Under the pieces are notes generated by a model. The model saw nothing but the letters and a program-made list of their open reading frames with translations. It was not told the DNA's origin and did no database searches. A stretch of DNA of 8,238 nucleotides from DAOPJM01 sp035399665 (GTDB taxonomy: Bacteria > Bacillota > Clostridia > Christensenellales > CAG-138): NCBI GenBank assembly GCA_035399665.1, contig DAOPJM010000058.1, positions 1 to 8,238 on the forward strand. Direction: 5' to 3'. Position 1 is the stretch's first letter. The number at the start of each line of letters is the position of its first letter. This document shows positions 1 through 5,593 of this stretch, one piece after another. Position numbers and translations under genes: made by a program.

Positions 1-32
1 TCTTCATCATCGAGTGGGATACCGCAGCCTAA
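1..32 (+). CDS. 3' end of an upstream gene, possible third paralogue of the secreted-domain family
   Basis: Reading from base 3, the window opens with codons for FIIEWDTAA followed by TAA at 30-32. This short tail resembles the C-terminus of the 689-aa protein encoded at 640-2709, which ends VVFMLEWAVK, and more weakly the end of the 168-aa protein (VVFTISIAD). The natural reading is that a further gene with the same C-terminal beta-rich domain lies just upstream. Only nine residues are visible, so homology is suggested and not proven. No start or other domain can be seen. Confidence 0.5.
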   Translation, partial: FIIEWDTAA

Positions 33-63
33 ACGAACATCACATTCCTCTATCACAAAATAA

Positions 64-103
64 GCGGTATGGCAGCTACGTCAATCGGAGCTGCCTTTAC
101 CGC
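64..103 (+). promoter_or_regulatory. Two-part stem-loop immediately before the ribosome binding site of the 168-aa secreted protein gene
   Basis: GCGGTA at 64-69 pairs with TACCGC at 98-103, and GGCAGCT at 71-77 pairs with AGCTGCC at 89-95. The two helices stack across a small 1x2 internal loop (70 / 96-97) and the apical loop is 11 nt. The 3' arm ends one base before the AGAAGGAGG ribosome binding site (104-112). There is no T-run after the stem, so it is not a good terminator. It could be an mRNA 5'-end stabiliser or processing site, or could tune translation of the downstream gene. Confidence 0.55.
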
Positions 104-112
104 AGAAGGAGG
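104..112 (+). promoter_or_regulatory. Ribosome binding site that fixes a TTG start at 121
   Basis: AGAAGGAGG at 104-112 lies 8 nt before TTG at 121. The TTG opens a typical lipid-free signal peptide (Met-Lys-Ala-Lys-Lys then a hydrophobic core), which supports the non-ATG start. Confidence 0.75.
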
Positions 113-120
113 CATCAAAA

Positions 121-627
121 TTGAAAGCTAAAAAACTCTCGGCGTTTATCCTTGCCGTTATGCTTGTTCTTTCGCTCGGCACGACCGCTTTTGCGGCAGG
201 CTCAACCGAAGCTACCGTTCCTGTAACGCTCACTGTTGCCAATGAGTACCGCGCGGTCAACGTCACCGTTCCCGCCAGTCTTCCCGTCTATGTCATCAAC
301 GGCACAGTTGTGACGGCTGATAACGCAAAGATTACGAACAACTCCAAAACCGGCGCAATTCAAGTCACGGATATCAAGGTCACAGACGGGGCGTATAAGG
401 TCGGCAGCTATGACAGCTTCTCCGGCTCCAAGACTATCGCTCTGAAAATAAACGGCTGTGTCACAACCGGAGCCGGCAACATGTCTATCCCAGGCGGCGC
501 TTTCCCGGTTATCGCAGCGGGTGGTAATCAGATTCTGACCTACTATGCCAAGGTCTCTGGCGACGCGCCCAACGCGGACAACGTTCAAGCCGCAAACGTC
601 GTATTTACAATCTCTATCGCGGATTAA
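121..627 (+). CDS. Small secreted protein with a VTVPASL-type beta domain (168 aa)
   Basis: I do not recognise a named function. The protein starts at TTG with a strong ribosome binding site. It has a Sec signal peptide: KAKK, a hydrophobic core at about residues 7-20, and AFA-A at 23-26 as the probable cleavage site. The mature part is about 142 residues, rich in Thr, Val, Asn and Ala, with no predicted helix-forming stretch. Residues 47-168 align by eye with residues 560-689 of the next gene product. Shared landmarks are VTVPASL, G-x-V-x-TADNA-x-I-x-NNS-x-TG, a central LNG/ING, a PG-A segment, and LTY-A-VVS near the end. There is one Cys (113) and no LPXTG sorting motif or C-terminal membrane anchor. 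The next gene starts 12 nt downstream, so the two are co-transcribed. A repeating surface subunit or a soluble secreted protein is possible; this is inference. Confidence 0.85.
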   Translation: MKAKKLSAFILAVMLVLSLGTTAFAAGSTEATVPVTLTVANEYRAVNVTVPASLPVYVINGTVVTADNAKITNNSKTGAIQVTDIKVTDGAYKVGSYDSFSGSKTIALKINGCVTTGAGNMSIPGGAFPVIAAGGNQILTYYAKVSGDAPNADNVQAANVVFTISIAD

Positions 628-639
628 GGGGGCAAATGA

Positions 640-2709
640 ATGACACGATATAAACCTAAAATGCTGCTCTCTCTGCTGCTGGTGCTGGTCATGATCGTGA
701 CCATGCTCCCCATGACCGCGCTGGCGGCAGAAGCATCAGACGAAGCCCATACCTGTACCGATGAAAACTGCACACACGACCATGAAGCAGAAGTCGTTGA
801 CGTATATTCGATTCAAGATGATGTGGAATCGGAAGAGCTTCCTGTAAGCAACACCGATGAAACGCTCATTGAAGAAACACCTATGCCGGAGGCAACCGAA
901 TCGCCCGAAACGCCCGTCGAGACAAGCGCTTACTCCGGTCACGTCGGGGATAGCGAGGTATTATGGGAACTTGACCCGGCAAGCGGACGGTTGTTCATCA
1001 CAGGCAGCGGATATGTCGAACCATTCTATACTCCCGAGGAACAGCCGTGGCATGAGGTGCGTGAGCAGATCTCTTCAGTACGTTTTGACTTCTCTGCCAC
1101 AACAATGAAAGTTCTTGATTTGTGCTATTGGTTTGATGGCTGCATCAATCTCTCCGATGTTGAAATTTCAGTTTATGTCTGGCAAATCTCCCCGGCAGAT
1201 TTTGTAGACTGCGCTTCTCTTTGCAAGCTCACCTATGGTGGTGTGGATGTTCACGATATAATTACAGCGGATTATGACGCTCAGACCGGCATTGAAAAGG
1301 AACCGGAAAACAGCACAGCGGATGGAAGTATATCTTTATTTTCGTCATCAAATTGCGGTGTTACCAGATGTACCTGTACCGGATCATGTCAATGGGGCTA
1401 CAGTGATTACCAAGTCGCGCCGGAATCAAACAATCGGCATGTTATGGTGGTTTATTGTTTAACCTGCGGGAGAACGGACGGTATCGTCGCTACCGGCAAC
1501 CACAGCTACGGGAGTAACGGTTATTGCTCACTTTGCGGTTATTACAATTCCGCATATGACCAGACAAGCGTCTGCTATCACACCTCGACGTATAAAAGCT
1601 GGTCGGGCTGCAACTGGACGGAATACTGCTCAAACTGTGGGCAGTATATCAGCTCCGGCACAAGCCACGGTTCAACCTACACCACATGGTCGGGCTGTAA
1701 CTGGTACGATTATTGCCGCGACTGCGGACAGCTTATGAACTCCGGCGTCAGTCACAGTTACAGCTACGGAAGCTGGACGTATTACAACAGCTCCCGGCAC
1801 AGCCGGACGGGAACCTGTACCTCCTGCGGTACGACGACTACCTCTTACGGCTACCATTCAACCAGCACGAAGTATTCGCCGTACAGCTCAACTCAGCACA
1901 GCTACGGCAGTTATTGCTCCACCTGTGGTTCGCATGTCGGTTCTGTCAGTTATGCCAGTCACAGCCTCAGTTATGGAAGCTGGCAGAATTACTCCGGTAC
2001 TCAGCACAGACGGACGGTAAGTTGTTCCACCTGCGGATACAGCACTTATGAATACGCAAATCATTCATTGACGAGCGGTTCATGGTCGTCTATTTCTGCT
2101 ACTCAGCACCGGCGAACGCTGTCCTGCTCCTGCGGGTACAGTACGACCGAAACGGCAAATCACACGTTGACCTACGGCGTGTGGGCATCCGTCTCTGATA
2201 CCCAGCACCAGCGTACAGGCACTTGCTCCTGCGGCTACAGTACGTCGGAAACCGTCGCTCACACCGACGCCAACGACGACGGCTGCTGCGATGACTGCGA
2301 ATACCTTATGACACGTTTCTCCGTCACTGTGCCTGCGTCGCTTACAATGACCGTTTCCAAGTACGGAGAGGTATATACCGCCGATAACGCCGTCATCGTC
2401 AATAACTCTACCGGCACGGTTGCTATATCCGGCGTGACAATCCAAGCGGAGAATGGCTGGACACTTGTGCCGTATAGCTCCAACATGGCGAATACAAAGG
2501 TGGACAGTAAGCTCATCGGCTTCTCACTCAACGGCGCACAGAGCGCCGTCACCGGTACAACGGAAAGTCTGCTGCTCCCCGGCGCATGGGCGATCACTAA
2601 GGGTGCGTCACTGCCGCTGACTTACGATGCGGTTGTGTCCGCTCTGTCCCAGCCGGTCAGCGAACAGGTCTTGACTGTAGTATTCATGTTGGAGTGGGCG
2701 GTCAAATAA
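640..2709 (+). CDS. Large modular secreted protein: BspA-like N-terminal module, Cys/His repeats, C-terminal VTVPASL-type domain (689 aa)
   Basis: The start is ATG at 640 with AAGGGGG at 626-632. An earlier ATG at 636 runs into a stop at once. Residues 1-30 are a Sec signal peptide with ALA-A cleavage near 29-30. A His/Cys-rich segment (36-48, HTCTDENCTHDH) and an acidic Glu/Thr/Pro linker (49-95) follow. Residues 99-205 resemble the N-terminal module of clostridial BspA-type leucine-rich proteins (W-x-LD-x-x-x-G-x-L-x-I-x-G-x-G, then PW, then I-x-x-V). Residues 314-557 are a row of 29-35-residue Cys/His units. Residues 560-689 match the mature 168-aa neighbour. No LPXTG, GW or membrane anchor is visible, so retention at the surface would need a partner. 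Position upstream of the coupling protein operon suggests a surface role in cell contact, which is inference. It may equally be an accessory adhesin unrelated to transfer. Confidence 0.85.
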   Translation: MTRYKPKMLLSLLLVLVMIVTMLPMTALAAEASDEAHTCTDENCTHDHEAEVVDVYSIQDDVESEELPVSNTDETLIEETPMPEATESPETPVETSAYSGHVGDSEVLWELDPASGRLFITGSGYVEPFYTPEEQPWHEVREQISSVRFDFSATTMKVLDLCYWFDGCINLSDVEISVYVWQISPADFVDCASLCKLTYGGVDVHDIITADYDAQTGIEKEPENSTADGSISLFSSSNCGVTRCTCTGSCQWGYSDYQVAPESNNRHVMVVYCLTCGRTDGIVATGNHSYGSNGYCSLCGYYNSAYDQTSVCYHTSTYKSWSGCNWTEYCSNCGQYISSGTSHGSTYTTWSGCNWYDYCRDCGQLMNSGVSHSYSYGSWTYYNSSRHSRTGTCTSCGTTTTSYGYHSTSTKYSPYSSTQHSYGSYCSTCGSHVGSVSYASHSLSYGSWQNYSGTQHRRTVSCSTCGYSTYEYANHSLTSGSWSSISATQHRRTLSCSCGYSTTETANHTLTYGVWASVSDTQHQRTGTCSCGYSTSETVAHTDANDDGCCDDCEYLMTRFSVTVPASLTMTVSKYGEVYTADNAVIVNNSTGTVAISGVTIQAENGWTLVPYSSNMANTKVDSKLIGFSLNGAQSAVTGTTESLLLPGAWAITKGASLPLTYDAVVSALSQPVSEQVLTVVFMLEWAVK
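934..1254 (+). other. BspA-like N-terminal module within the 689-aa protein
   Basis: Residues 99-205 begin SGHVGDSEVLWELD and continue with SGRLFITGSGYV, then PWHEV and ISSVRF. This is the usual opening of Firmicutes BspA-type leucine-rich repeat proteins (SG-x-x-G-x-x-x-x-W-x-LD-x-x-G-x-L-x-I-x-G-x-G). The segment continues with one or two degenerate repeat-like stretches (FDGCINLSDVEI, FVDCASLCKLTY), but a full repeat array never develops. It looks like a shortened leucine-rich module that has been reduced to its cap. Identification is from remembered family pattern. Confidence 0.6.
1579..2310 (+). repeat. Tandem Cys/His knuckle repeats in the 689-aa protein (about seven units)
   Basis: Units begin at His314, His343, His372, His406, His441, His475 and His508, with spacings of 29, 29, 34, 35, 34, 33 and 33 residues to the final His541. 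Each unit has the plan H-x-x-x-x-x-x-W, often TQH or a variant, then C-x-x-C-G or C-x-C-G. The two 29-residue units form one subfamily (WSGCNW-x-x-YC). The last three 33-34-residue units form another (GxW, TQH-x-RT, CGYST-x-E) and look recently duplicated. The array closes with HTDANDDGCCDDCEYLM, a variant of a motif common in clostridial secreted proteins. The regular H and CxxC/CxC spacing suggests metal-bound or disulphide-stabilised knuckles forming a stalk. Confidence 0.8.
2317..2706 (+). other. C-terminal domain shared with the 168-aa secreted protein
   Basis: Residues 560-689 start FSVTVPASL and include GEVYTADNA, I-x-NNSTG, FSLNG, LLLPGAW and LTYDAVVS, ending VVFMLEWAVK. The same landmarks occur in the same order in residues 47-168 of the protein encoded at 121-627. 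The probable tail of a further gene (bases 3-32) ends in a matching I/L-EW sequence. The alternating hydrophobic pattern suggests a beta sandwich. I cannot assign it to a named domain family from sequence alone. Confidence 0.75.
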
Positions 2710-2727
2710 GCGTTGGTCTATCACCCA

Positions 2728-2737
2728 GGAAGGGAGG
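2728..2737 (+). promoter_or_regulatory. Ribosome binding site that fixes a TTG start for pcfB
   Basis: GGAAGGGAGG at 2728-2737 sits 8 nt before TTG at 2746. No in-frame ATG lies near, so the TTG is the likely start. Confidence 0.7.
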
Positions 2738-2745
2738 TTTGATTC

Positions 2746-3237
2746 TTGCAGGAAGAAGTAGAAAACAGATCGGTAACGCTGTGCATTAGCGGCGTAAAGC
2801 TGACGGGGCGCGTCCTTAAAGCCGCGCTCTCTAAGTATTTACAGCACAAAAGAGAAAAGAAACAGGAAAAAGCCCGCGCCGATCCTGTTAAGCCGGAGGG
2901 TAAACAGACGGTAAAGCAGCTTATCGGGCAGAATCAAGGTGTATCGAACATCGAAATCAGCGACAAGAACATTAAGTCGTTTGACCGCGTAGCCCGCAAA
3001 TACGGTGTTGACTATGCCGTAAAGAAGGACAGGAGCGGAGACATCCCGAAATACCTTGTCTTTTTCAAGGCGCGTGACGCGGATGCACTGACTGCCGCTT
3101 TTACAGAGTACACTTCCAACGTGACAAAGCAGAAGCAAAAGTCCTCCGTAATTCAGAAGCTCAGAACCATCAAGCCTCTGGAACAGGTGCTGAACCCCAC
3201 AAAGGTAAAGCACAAGGACAAGGGGCTGGAGCTATGA
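2746..3237 (+). CDS. pcfB: PcfB family protein (DUF3801), conjugation accessory factor
   Basis: This 163-aa soluble protein matches the PcfB/DUF3801 family carried next to the coupling protein gene in clostridial and enterococcal conjugative elements. Family features visible are an N-terminal helix-rich part with a basic stretch (residues 31-45, YLQHKREKKQEKARA), and the core ISDKNIKSFDRVARKYGVDYAVKK followed by KYLVFFKARDADALTAAF (about 71-119). A basic, glutamine-rich tail follows. No signal peptide or membrane segment is present. Proteins of this family are thought to act in DNA processing or in docking the substrate to the coupling protein; the exact role is not established. The stop codon overlaps the virD4 start (ATGA), so the two products are translationally coupled. 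The start is TTG, as in several genes of this window. Confidence 0.9.
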   Translation: MQEEVENRSVTLCISGVKLTGRVLKAALSKYLQHKREKKQEKARADPVKPEGKQTVKQLIGQNQGVSNIEISDKNIKSFDRVARKYGVDYAVKKDRSGDIPKYLVFFKARDADALTAAFTEYTSNVTKQKQKSSVIQKLRTIKPLEQVLNPTKVKHKDKGLEL

Positions 3238-5033
3238 AGAAACCAATCAATATTAAGAAACTCATTATCCCCAATATCCCGTATGTGTTTATAGCCCTGC
3301 TCGCCACAAAACTCGGGCAGGGCTGGCGGCTTGCCGTGGGCGGAGATTTCTCCGCTAAGGTCTTGCACCTGCTTGACGGTTTAGCCGGCGCATTTTCCAC
3401 CATTCTGCCGAGCTTTCATCCTATCGACCTCTGCGTCGGCATAGCCGTTGCCGGTATAATTCGGCTTATCGTCTATGTCAAAGGCAAGAACGCAAAAAAG
3501 TATCGAAAGAATGTGGAATACGGTTCTGCCCGTTGGGGAACGCAAGACGACATTGCACCCTTCATTGACCCGGTATTTGAGAATAATATCCTTCTCACGC
3601 AGACTGAACGGCTGATGATGTCAAACCGTCCGAAAGACCCCCGCAACGCGAGAAACAAGAATGTGCTTGTTGTCGGCGGTTCCGGCTCCGGTAAGACGAG
3701 GTTCTTCATTAAGCCCAACCTCATGCAGCTCCATTCCAGCTACGTCGTTACTGACCCAAAAGGCAGCATTGTAGTCGAGTGCGGAAAGCTCCTGCAAAGG
3801 AACAATTACCGCATCAAAATCTTCAACACCATCAACTTCAAGAAGTCCATGCACTACAATCCGTTTGCCTATATCCACTCCGAAAAAGACATTTTGAAGT
3901 TGGTCACAACGCTCATAACCAACACCAAGGGCGAAGGAAAATCCGGGGACGATTTCTGGGTGAAAGCCGAAACGCTTCTGTATGCAGCGATTATCGGGTA
4001 CATCCATTACGAAGCTCCCATCGAGGAACAGAATTTCGCCACGCTCATTGAGTTTATCAACGCAATGGAGGTCAGAGAGGATGACGAAACATTTGAAAAC
4101 AACGTGGACTTAGCTTTCAAAGAGCTCGCTTCAAGAGAGCCGCAGCACTTCGCCGTGCGCCAATATGCCAAGTATAAATTGGCCGCCGGCAAGACCGCGA
4201 AGTCGATTAATATCTCCTGCGGTGCTCGGCTTGCGCCCTTTGATATTCAAGAGCTTCGGGACATCACCGCATATGATGAACTGGAGCTCGATACTTTGGG
4301 TGGAGGAAGCAAGGAAGACGAGAGAAAAACGGCGCTTTTCCTCATAATGAGCGATACCGATTCAACCTTCAATTTCCTGATTTCGATGATTTACAGCCAG
4401 CTTTTCAACCTGCTCTGCGAAAAAGCGGACGACGAGTTCGGTGGCAGACTCCCTATCCATGTACGCTGTCTGATTGACGAAGCCGCGAATATCGGTCAGA
4501 TACCAAACCTTGAGAAGCTCATGGCGACCATCCGCTCAAGAGAGATTTCCGCATGTCTTGTATTGCAGGCTCAAAGCCAGCTAAAGGCACTGTATAAGGA
4601 CAACGCCGACACCATTATCGGCAACTGTGACAGCTCCATCTTCCTCGGCGGTAAAGAGCCGACAACGCTCAAGGAGTTGAATCAGTCGCTCGGGAAAGAA
4701 ACCATCGATACGTTCAATACCGGAGAGAGCCGCGGACGTGAGGTTTCGCACAGCCTAAACTATCAGAAGCTCGGCAAAGACCTCGCGTCAATAGATGAGC
4801 TTTCGGTACTTGACGGCGGCAAGTGCATCTTACAGCTTCGCGGTGTGCGCCCGTTCAAGAGCGACAAATACGACATCACCAAGCACCCGAATTACAAGTA
4901 TCTTTCGGATGCCGACCCCAGAAACGCTTTCGACATCGAAAAGTACCTCTCGACAGAGCTCAAACCCAAGCAGGATGAGGTCTACGATGTTTACGATGTT
5001 GATATGTCCGACGATGCTGAAGCAGTAGAATAA
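3234..5033 (+). CDS. virD4: VirD4/TraG-type coupling protein (CD1115-like), type IV secretion DNA-transfer ATPase
   Basis: This 599-aa protein is the coupling ATPase that recruits the relaxase-DNA complex to the mating channel. Two N-terminal membrane segments are visible, at about residues 10-27 and 63-82. A WGTQDDI motif (101-107) then leads into the ATPase domain. Walker A is GGSGSGKT at 148-155, with Lys154 and Thr155. VVTDPKGS at 171-178 is typical of VirD4. Walker B is LIDEAANIG at 413-421, with Asp415 and Glu416, and is followed by the conserved R-S-R and VLQAQSQL at 443-450. The length is normal for the clostridial CD1115 family. All nucleotide-binding residues are intact, so the enzyme should work. 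The C-terminus is an unusually acidic tail (DVYDVYDVDMSDDAEAVE). The start overlaps the pcfB stop by 4 nt, with AGGGG at 3221-3225 as the likely ribosome binding site. Confidence 0.96.
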   Translation: MKKPINIKKLIIPNIPYVFIALLATKLGQGWRLAVGGDFSAKVLHLLDGLAGAFSTILPSFHPIDLCVGIAVAGIIRLIVYVKGKNAKKYRKNVEYGSARWGTQDDIAPFIDPVFENNILLTQTERLMMSNRPKDPRNARNKNVLVVGGSGSGKTRFFIKPNLMQLHSSYVVTDPKGSIVVECGKLLQRNNYRIKIFNTINFKKSMHYNPFAYIHSEKDILKLVTTLITNTKGEGKSGDDFWVKAETLLYAAIIGYIHYEAPIEEQNFATLIEFINAMEVREDDETFENNVDLAFKELASREPQHFAVRQYAKYKLAAGKTAKSINISCGARLAPFDIQELRDITAYDELELDTLGGGSKEDERKTALFLIMSDTDSTFNFLISMIYSQLFNLLCEKADDEFGGRLPIHVRCLIDEAANIGQIPNLEKLMATIRSREISACLVLQAQSQLKALYKDNADTIIGNCDSSIFLGGKEPTTLKELNQSLGKETIDTFNTGESRGREVSHSLNYQKLGKDLASIDELSVLDGGKCILQLRGVRPFKSDKYDITKHPNYKYLSDADPRNAFDIEKYLSTELKPKQDEVYDVYDVDMSDDAEAVE

Positions 5034-5064
5034 AGGACAAGCACCCTCGTAATAACCGGGAATC

Positions 5065-5091
5065 ACCGCTCCGTAACAAGAGCGGTTTTTT
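5065..5091 (+). terminator. Intrinsic terminator after virD4
   Basis: ACCGCTC at 5065-5071 pairs perfectly with GAGCGGT at 5080-5086 around an 8-nt loop. A run of six T residues (5086-5091) follows. This is a good Rho-independent terminator about 30 nt after the virD4 stop. It splits the transfer operon unless it is read through or antiterminated. Confidence 0.75.
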
Positions 5092-5118
5092 CATATCATC
5101 AAGGAGGCTTAATTCACA

Positions 5119-5163
5119 ATGACCAGACAGAAGACACCGGCTCGCGTTGCAAAGTCGGGGTGA
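5119..5163 (+). CDS. Possible 14-codon leader peptide ORF
   Basis: ATG at 5119 opens MTRQKTPARVAKSG, ending in TGA at 5161-5163. AAGGAGG at 5101-5107 lies 11 nt upstream, which is as strong a ribosome binding site as any in the window. The ORF sits between the virD4 terminator and the structured region before maff2. It could be a regulatory leader peptide, or the remains of a longer gene. The peptide is basic and has no membrane segment or obvious stalling motif. I infer its existence only from the ribosome binding site and start. Confidence 0.35.
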   Translation: MTRQKTPARVAKSG

Positions 5164-5185
5164 ATTACAACTTCATTAAAACTTG

Positions 5186-5292
5186 AAAGGAGAAGCCGGA
5201 ATCGGGAGCCGCACACAGCGGTTTTCATTTCGGATTTTGCAATCAGGAGTATAGCAAGCATTTTCAATCCCATTTGATTCCGGCGAAACATT
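5186..5292 (+). promoter_or_regulatory. Structured 5' leader of maff2 with a remote Shine-Dalgarno sequence
   Basis: AAAGGAG at 5186-5192 stands about 100 nt before the maff2 ATG (5293), with no suitable start at normal distance. GCCGGAATC at 5195-5203 is the exact reverse complement of GATTCCGGC at 5276-5284, and three G-U pairs can extend the stem inward. Formation of this stem would leave 2 nt before it and 8 nt after it, placing the Shine-Dalgarno about 10 unpaired nt from the ATG. Inside the loop, AGCCGC (5207-5212) can pair with GCGGTT (5218-5223). No clear promoter is visible in 5092-5292. Confidence 0.5.
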
Positions 5293-5508
5293 ATGGATTT
5301 TTTCAACAGTGCAGTCGATGTATTGCAGACCCTCGTTATCGCCCTCGGTGCCGGTCTCTGTATTTGGGGCGGTATCAACCTGCTCGAAGGCTACGGTAAC
5401 GACAACCCCGGCGCGAAGTCCCAGGGTATCAAGCAGCTCATGGCGGGCGGCGGTGTCGCGTTGATCGGCGTTATCCTCGTCCCCCTGCTTTCCGGGCTTT
5501 TCGGTTAA
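5293..5508 (+). CDS. maff2: Maff2 family small integral membrane protein (71 aa)
   Basis: This short protein matches the Maff2 family found at this place, between virD4 and the TrbL-like gene, in clostridial conjugative elements. It has two hydrophobic segments, at about residues 12-32 (LQTLVIALGAGLCIWGGINLL) and 48-70 (LMAGGGVALIGVILVPLLSGLF). A polar loop (GYGNDNPGAKSQGIKQ) lies between them. The two-helix plan and Gly/Ala-rich helices resemble VirB2/TrbC-type pilins, so a pilin-like role in the mating apparatus is plausible, though this is inference. ATG at 5293 is chosen because an in-frame TGA lies at 5275-5277. The only alternative is an ATT at 5290. The sequence just upstream (CCGGCGAAACATT) holds no recognisable Shine-Dalgarno, unlike every neighbour. 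Confidence 0.88.
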   Translation: MDFFNSAVDVLQTLVIALGAGLCIWGGINLLEGYGNDNPGAKSQGIKQLMAGGGVALIGVILVPLLSGLFG

Positions 5509-5546
5509 TCTCAAAACAGCCTAACCCCCTAAACTCACGAATCCTA

Positions 5547-5574
5547 CACAGCGTCCGCGCAAGCGGGCGCTGTG
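5547..5574 (+). promoter_or_regulatory. 12-bp stem with GCAA tetraloop between maff2 and the trbL-like gene
   Basis: The arm at 5547-5558 (CACAGCGTCCGC) pairs with 5563-5574 (GCGGGCGCTGTG), giving 12 continuous pairs with a single G-U and no bulge. The loop is GCAA (5559-5562), a stable GNRA tetraloop. No T-run follows. The AAAGGAGG ribosome binding site of the next gene starts three bases later (5577-5584). Its place behind the small Maff2 gene fits a processing or 3'-end stabilising element that gives maff2 mRNA a different level from the downstream genes. Confidence 0.7.
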
Positions 5575-5576
5575 GG

Positions 5577-5584
5577 AAAGGAGG
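5577..5584 (+). promoter_or_regulatory. Ribosome binding site that fixes a TTG start for the trbL-like gene
   Basis: AAAGGAGG at 5577-5584 lies 9 nt before TTG at 5594. The encoded MDLIWEKFTEWLKEIL is the usual start of this family, so the TTG is favoured over the later ATG codons. Confidence 0.75.
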
Positions 5585-5593
5585 TAACGCCCA

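Noticed and set aside
71..98. Intrinsic terminator after the upstream partial gene
   Set aside because: Only three T residues follow the inner stem, and the stem continues outward with TACCGC. It is better read as a stem-loop before a ribosome binding site.
202..588. Open frame on the - strand opposite the 168-aa secreted protein gene (128 codons)
   Set aside because: It lies entirely antisense to a gene with a signal peptide and strong ribosome binding site, has no recognisable product, and is Val/Arg/Asp-rich as expected of a shadow frame.
1579..2310. Possible CRISPR-like or nucleotide tandem array
   Set aside because: The periodicity is in the protein (29-35 residues). The DNA units are diverged and fully coding, with no constant repeat and unique spacer pattern.
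2080..2445. Open frame on the - strand within the 689-aa protein gene
   Set aside because: It is antisense to the repeat and C-terminal domain region. Its Ala/Val/Gly-rich translation mirrors the sense repeats, and no ribosome binding site supports it.
2650..2709. LPXTG or membrane anchor at the end of the 689-aa protein
   Set aside because: The C-terminus ends VVFMLEWAVK with no sorting motif, hydrophobic anchor or positive tail of the sortase type.
5184..5255. 23-codon ORF starting at TTG 5184
   Set aside because: The start overlaps the Shine-Dalgarno-like sequence itself, there is no ribosome binding site before it, and the product has no recognisable feature.
5109..5514. Open frames on the - strand across the virD4-maff2 gap
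   Set aside because: They overlap maff2 antisense, start without a convincing ribosome binding site, and give low-complexity products. The gap is better explained as a structured leader.
5547..5574. Intrinsic terminator after maff2
   Set aside because: The stem is strong but is followed by GGAAAGGAGG and not a T-run, so it does not fit Rho-independent termination.
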